From an uncultured Bacilli bacterium (GTDB lineage: Bacteria; Bacillota_I; Bacilli_A; RF39; UBA660), in assembly GCA_934101495.1 (NCBI GenBank), contig CAKORG010000002.1:1-64000 (forward strand): DNA of 64,000 nt, written 5' to 3'. The notes beneath the pieces are model-generated. The model did no database searches. It saw only the letters and a program-made list of their open reading frames with translations, and was not told the DNA's origin. Made by a program: the position numbers and the translations under genes. Of this stretch, positions 61,464 to 64,000 are shown one piece after another (positions within the stretch are counted from its first letter, which is position 1; the number at the start of each line of letters is the position of its first letter).

Positions 61464-63015
61464 TTTTAGCAAATATATTATTATTCAATTTGCTATTTAC
61501 ACCTTAATTATTTTAGGGGTTGCTTTATTAACATACTTATCAATTAATTGGAGGCTTAACAATAGTTTTTTAGTATTGGATGATTTTCTCCTTTATAAAG
61601 AAAAACTTGAGTATGAAGATTATGATGGTATTCCAATGTCTAAGTTTCCTGGCTGCGATTTTGCCCTATATGATGAAAATAATGAACTTATTTATACTAC
61701 AGATGGTGATGTAAATGACATTGTTGATGGTGATGACTTAGAGTTTGTTAACGATTATAGTGGAATTTATTATTATAATATTTTTAATTACAAAGAAAAA
61801 AATAGAGATAAAATATATAAAATATATAAAACCACATATGATGCTGAAATTGATGATGAAATAGTTATTGGTAATGCTAAATTAAATGAAGACTTGGAAA
61901 TAGTTGATGGCAATCTTTTTAATGAGAAAAATAGCTTAACTGAAAGAGAACTTGATTTACTAAATGGTTATTATAATGATGAACAAATGGTAGAAAAGTA
62001 TGAATATGTAACATCTGGTAATGGATTAAAGAGAACTTTGCTTTTTATGTCGCCGATATTTACTGCGGAAAGCTATGATTCTGCGGTTTCTGATTCTAGT
62101 AACGTGTGGTTTATTTCTATTCCAATTTTGATAATTATTATTATAATTGAAACTTATATATTTAATCGTAGAGTTAAAAAAATCTTAAAAGAATTAAATA
62201 AAGTTATTTCATCTTATGAAAATGAAGAAATTATTGTAAATGATACGAATTTACCAAAGGAATTTGATGAAGTTGCAGAAAGTTTTGAAAATTTAATGGA
62301 AAAATTAAAAAAATCAAATGCAGAAAAAATTAAAATTTATGAAGATAAACAAAAATCTATTGCTAATTTATCTCATGATTTGAAAACTCCCCTTACAGTT
62401 ATTAGTGGGTACTCAAAAGCATTTTTAGATGATTTGGTTCCTGATAATAAGAAAAGACAATATATGGAGAGTATCAATAAGAAAGCGTGCGTTGCAACAG
62501 ATGCTATTGATTCATTGTTTTTATATACACATATGAATAATTCGGAGTATAGTTTATGTAGAGAAAAAATAGATATAGTAACATTTACTAAGGAATATTT
62601 AGCGGAAAAATATAATGAAATTGAGTCTGCTGGTATGGATTTAGAATTAGATATTGAAGAGAATAAAATAATGTTTGATGCTGATAAAAACGCTTTCAGA
62701 AGAATATATGAGAATATAATAAATAATTCTATTAAATATAATAAAAAAGGAACTAAGATATATTTTAAAATGTGGAAAGATAAAACATTAAATATAGTAA
62801 TCGGAGATGATGGCATTGGAATTGATAAAGAAATAAAAGATAGATTATTTGAACCATTTGTTACAAGTAATAAAGCTAGGACATCTGGTGAAGGTACTGG
62901 ACTAGGACTTGCAATTGTTAAAAACTTTGTGGAACTTCACGATGGTGAAATAGTTTTAGTAAGTAAAACACATAGAAAAATGAAGACTGAATTCTTAATG
63001 AAATTCAAAATTTAA
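61441..63015 (+). CDS. Membrane sensor histidine kinase
   Basis: A 524-residue kinase from TTG at 61441. Helix 1 (about 14-34), an acidic external sensor region (about 35-220, rich in Asp, Tyr and Glu), helix 2 (about 224-242), a HAMP-like linker, H-box with the phospho-His in LSHDLKTPLTVISGY, N-box NIINNSIKY, G1 box GDDGIGID and G2 box GEGTGLGLAI. It pairs with the preceding regulator. An acidic sensor suggests cationic ligands but this is a guess. Confidence 0.92.
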   Translation: MKIKKNYSFSKYIIIQFAIYTLIILGVALLTYLSINWRLNNSFLVLDDFLLYKEKLEYEDYDGIPMSKFPGCDFALYDENNELIYTTDGDVNDIVDGDDLEFVNDYSGIYYYNIFNYKEKNRDKIYKIYKTTYDAEIDDEIVIGNAKLNEDLEIVDGNLFNEKNSLTERELDLLNGYYNDEQMVEKYEYVTSGNGLKRTLLFMSPIFTAESYDSAVSDSSNVWFISIPILIIIIIIETYIFNRRVKKILKELNKVISSYENEEIIVNDTNLPKEFDEVAESFENLMEKLKKSNAEKIKIYEDKQKSIANLSHDLKTPLTVISGYSKAFLDDLVPDNKKRQYMESINKKACVATDAIDSLFLYTHMNNSEYSLCREKIDIVTFTKEYLAEKYNEIESAGMDLELDIEENKIMFDADKNAFRRIYENIINNSIKYNKKGTKIYFKMWKDKTLNIVIGDDGIGIDKEIKDRLFEPFVTSNKARTSGEGTGLGLAIVKNFVELHDGEIVLVSKTHRKMKTEFLMKFKI

Positions 63016-63036
63016 TAAATAATTTGTTGCTAAAAC

Positions 63037-63069
63037 AAAGCAAGCATATACACGTATATGCTTGCTTTT
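63037..63069 (+). terminator. Intrinsic terminator after the histidine kinase gene
   Basis: AAAGCAAGCATATA and TATATGCTTGCTTT form a 14-bp perfect stem, with T following. Confidence 0.85.
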
Positions 63070-63109
63070 GTACTGTAATAAGCAAATTTTATAAAGTGGC
63101 TTAAATTTC

Positions 63110-63138
63110 TTGCTTTTAAAACGTATTTGTAATATAAT
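63110..63138 (+). promoter_or_regulatory. Promoter of the small toxin mRNA
   Basis: TTGCTT (63110-63115), 17 bases, TATAAT (63133-63138). The predicted start near 63145 leaves a 5' UTR of about 65 bases. Confidence 0.75.
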
Positions 63139-63151
63139 TAATTTATGGAAT

Positions 63152-63174
63152 ATCCAGTTTGATTGGATGTTACC
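63152..63174 (+). repeat. 5' UTR arm of a long-range inverted repeat
   Basis: Bases 63152-63160 (ATCCAGTTT) and 63161-63174 (GATTGGATGTTACC) pair with 63369-63377 and 63348-63361 in the 3' UTR: 9 bp plus 14 bp, including one G-U, separated by a 7-base bulge. It can fold the toxin mRNA end to end. Confidence 0.85.
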
Positions 63175-63211
63175 TCTTCAAGTTCAATGGAATGGAAAAG
63201 GGGTGATGCCT

Positions 63212-63298
63212 ATGAAGGCCAGAGAAGACTTAATAAAACTTCTTTTGATAATTATTTTATTACAATTATTTGCCATTTTGGCGTTAATTATAAAATAA
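63212..63298 (+). CDS. Small hydrophobic peptide, likely type I toxin
   Basis: A 28-residue peptide from ATG at 63212 (GGGG 8 bases upstream; ATG 63206 in the same frame is only 2 bases from it). A charged start, KAREDL, is followed by a single helix of Leu/Ile/Ala/Phe and a final Lys. This layout, with an antisense RNA at the 3' side and end-to-end mRNA pairing, is that of type I membrane toxins such as TxpA, BsrG and Fst, though the sequence matches none I recall. Toxicity is inferred. Confidence 0.75.
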   Translation: MKAREDLIKLLLIIILLQLFAILALIIK

Positions 63299-63334
63299 GA
63301 AAAGCATCTAAATCAACGGGGTTGGTTTAGATGC
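63292..63334 (-). terminator. Terminator of the antisense RNA
   Basis: GCATCTAAATCAAC (63304-63317) and GTTGGTTTAGATGC (63321-63334) make a 14-bp stem (one G-T) with a GGG loop; on the - strand it is followed by TTTTCTTATTTT (63303 down to 63292). On the + strand no T run follows, so it serves the antisense RNA. Confidence 0.8.
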
Positions 63335-63347
63335 AAACCACTAAATT

Positions 63348-63377
63348 GGTAGCATCCAATCTCGACAAAAACTGGAT
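63348..63377 (+). repeat. 3' UTR arm of the long-range inverted repeat and toxin mRNA terminator
   Basis: GGTAGCATCCAATC (63348-63361) and AAACTGGAT (63369-63377) pair with the 5' arm. Alternatively CATCCA (63353-63358) and TGGATG (63373-63378) form a local hairpin followed by TTCCTTTTATTAT, a plausible terminator for the toxin mRNA. The two folds exclude each other, as in known type I toxin mRNAs. Confidence 0.7.
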
Positions 63378-63415
63378 GTTCCTTTTATTATATGCAAATC
63401 TTCTTTGCTAAATAC

Positions 63416-63444
63416 ATAATAACATAAATGTGGCTAAAAGTCAA
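63416..63444 (-). promoter_or_regulatory. Promoter of the antisense RNA
   Basis: On the - strand: TTGACT (63444-63439), exactly 17 bases, TATTAT (63421-63416). It directs transcription leftward toward the toxin gene. Confidence 0.8.
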
Positions 63445-63526
63445 ATTCAATTTCTTAATAAAAATTAAGATTTGGTTAAGAAATAATTTATTATATTAAT
63501 GTATAATTGTTTTGAGGTAAAAATAT

Positions 63527-64000
63527 ATGAAAAACGTATTGGAATATTTAGAAAATATTAGTAATGATAATAAAGTAATTGATAAAAATGGAAGTATTAC
63601 TTATAAAGACTTGCAAGTGGTTAGTAAAAAAATAGGTAGTGGACTTGCAAAGTATGTTAAAAATAATGACCCCGTTCCAGTTTATATGGAAAAAGGAACT
63701 TCTTGTCTTGAAGTTTTTATGGGAAGTTTATATGCTGGTGGCTTTTATAGTTTACTTAATGCTGGACTTCCAAAAATGAGACTTGAACAAATAATTAGTG
63801 TTTTAGATGTAGATTATGTAGTAACTGATAAAGAACATTTGGAAAATGCTAAAGAATTTTTTCCTGATAAGGAGTTAGTACTTTATGAAGACTTGGTTGA
63901 TAGTGAAATAGATGATGAATTGCTTTCTAATATTAGAGCTAAAAAACTTGATGTTGATCCTGTTTATGCAAATTTTACAAGTGGTTCAACAGGTGTACCT
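63527..64000 (+). CDS. AMP-forming adenylation enzyme, N-terminal part (runs off the window)
   Basis: The first 158 residues of an AMP-binding (ANL superfamily) protein, from ATG at 63527 with TTGAGGTAA upstream. VLEYLENISNDNKVIDKNGSITYKDL is a typical start of amino-acid-activating enzymes, and the frame ends inside the P-loop-like motif NFTSGSTGVP. It could be DltA (D-alanine ligase for teichoic acids) or another adenylation enzyme; the deciding downstream genes are outside the window. Confidence 0.8.
   Translation, partial: MKNVLEYLENISNDNKVIDKNGSITYKDLQVVSKKIGSGLAKYVKNNDPVPVYMEKGTSCLEVFMGSLYAGGFYSLLNAGLPKMRLEQIISVLDVDYVVTDKEHLENAKEFFPDKELVLYEDLVDSEIDDELLSNIRAKKLDVDPVYANFTSGSTGVP

Larger units (their letters stand above)
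63292..63409 (-). ncRNA. Antisense RNA (candidate antitoxin) overlapping the toxin 3' UTR
   Basis: Predicted from a consensus - strand promoter (63416-63444) with start near 63409 and an intrinsic terminator ending near 63292. The RNA of about 115 bases would be complementary to the toxin mRNA from its stop codon through its terminator, and includes the sequence opposite the 3' arm of the long-range pairing. No reading frame is evident in it. Confidence 0.7.

Noticed and set aside
63110..63211. Longer 62-residue frame reading into the toxin peptide
   Set aside because: It would begin in the promoter -35 and upstream of the predicted transcript start, with no ribosome site.
1..64000. Mycoplasma-type reading of TGA as tryptophan
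   Set aside because: TGA ends yabP, yvcK, the EcfA2-like gene and others at conserved gene ends, and Trp is written TGG throughout, so the standard bacterial code applies.

Overview
The window is a very AT-rich, gene-dense bacterial chromosome segment, almost all of it transcribed left to right. TGA serves as an ordinary stop codon (for example in the ATGA overlaps of yvcK/whiA and yabP/yabQ), so the code is standard and not that of Mycoplasma. Gene order closely follows the origin-proximal region of Bacillus subtilis: dnaN, recF, gyrB, gyrA; dnaX, ybaB, recR, bofA; holB, yaaT; pth, mfd, spoVT; metG, tatD, a 3D-domain gene, ksgA, yabG, veg, spoVG; yabP, yabQ, divIC. GerQ, WhiA, CwlD and a SpoVB/YtgP-type flippase add to the spore-related set. 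The best reading is an endospore-forming or recently spore-forming, low-GC Bacillota of the Bacilli type with a compact genome. oriC should lie just left of the window, next to dnaN.

Layout. 1-6700: end of dnaN, a ComK-family gene in an unusual place, recF and gyrase. 6700-8090: a 1.4 kb gene-free, extremely AT-rich stretch with eight parS sites (ParB/Spo0J) and two 18-bp sites matching the Noc-binding sequence, so it looks like a centromere-like chromosome organisation locus. 8095-17450: SRP RNA, tadA, replication/repair genes, pth and mfd. 17500-21050: spoVT, then a methionine T-box leader driving dut-metG-tatD. 21200-25440: sporulation and division genes. 25440-29400: clpP, a TGS-type nucleoside kinase, gapA and a membrane protein. 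29404-36439: an accessory island made of an XRE repressor, a divergent promoter inside a 17-bp inverted-repeat operator, and about nine co-directional genes of mostly unknown function with two internal paralogue pairs, ending in an eroded SIMPL-domain gene. 36500-47900: lipid-linked sugar flippase, ftsEX plus an EnvC/PcsB-type hydrolase, gerQ, yvcK-whiA, nrdG, two degenerate ABC ATPases where ecfA1-ecfA2 normally sit, and truA. 48000-55400: rplM-rpsI, RNA-modification genes, cwlD, an Abi-family gene, htrA, an RDD protein and ybaK. 56100-63070: MarR regulator with a heterodimeric ABC exporter, then a two-component system. 63110-63444: what looks like a complete type I toxin-antitoxin module. 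The window ends inside an AMP-forming adenylation enzyme gene.

The items most worth following up are the type I toxin-antitoxin locus (both promoters, antisense terminator and 5'-3' UTR pairing visible), the parS/Noc-site cluster beside gyrA, the XRE-controlled island, and the pair of ABC ATPases that lost Walker A but kept the ecfA gene position. No tRNA, rRNA, insertion sequence or CRISPR array was recognised. Homology calls come from recognising motifs and gene order, not from database searches.
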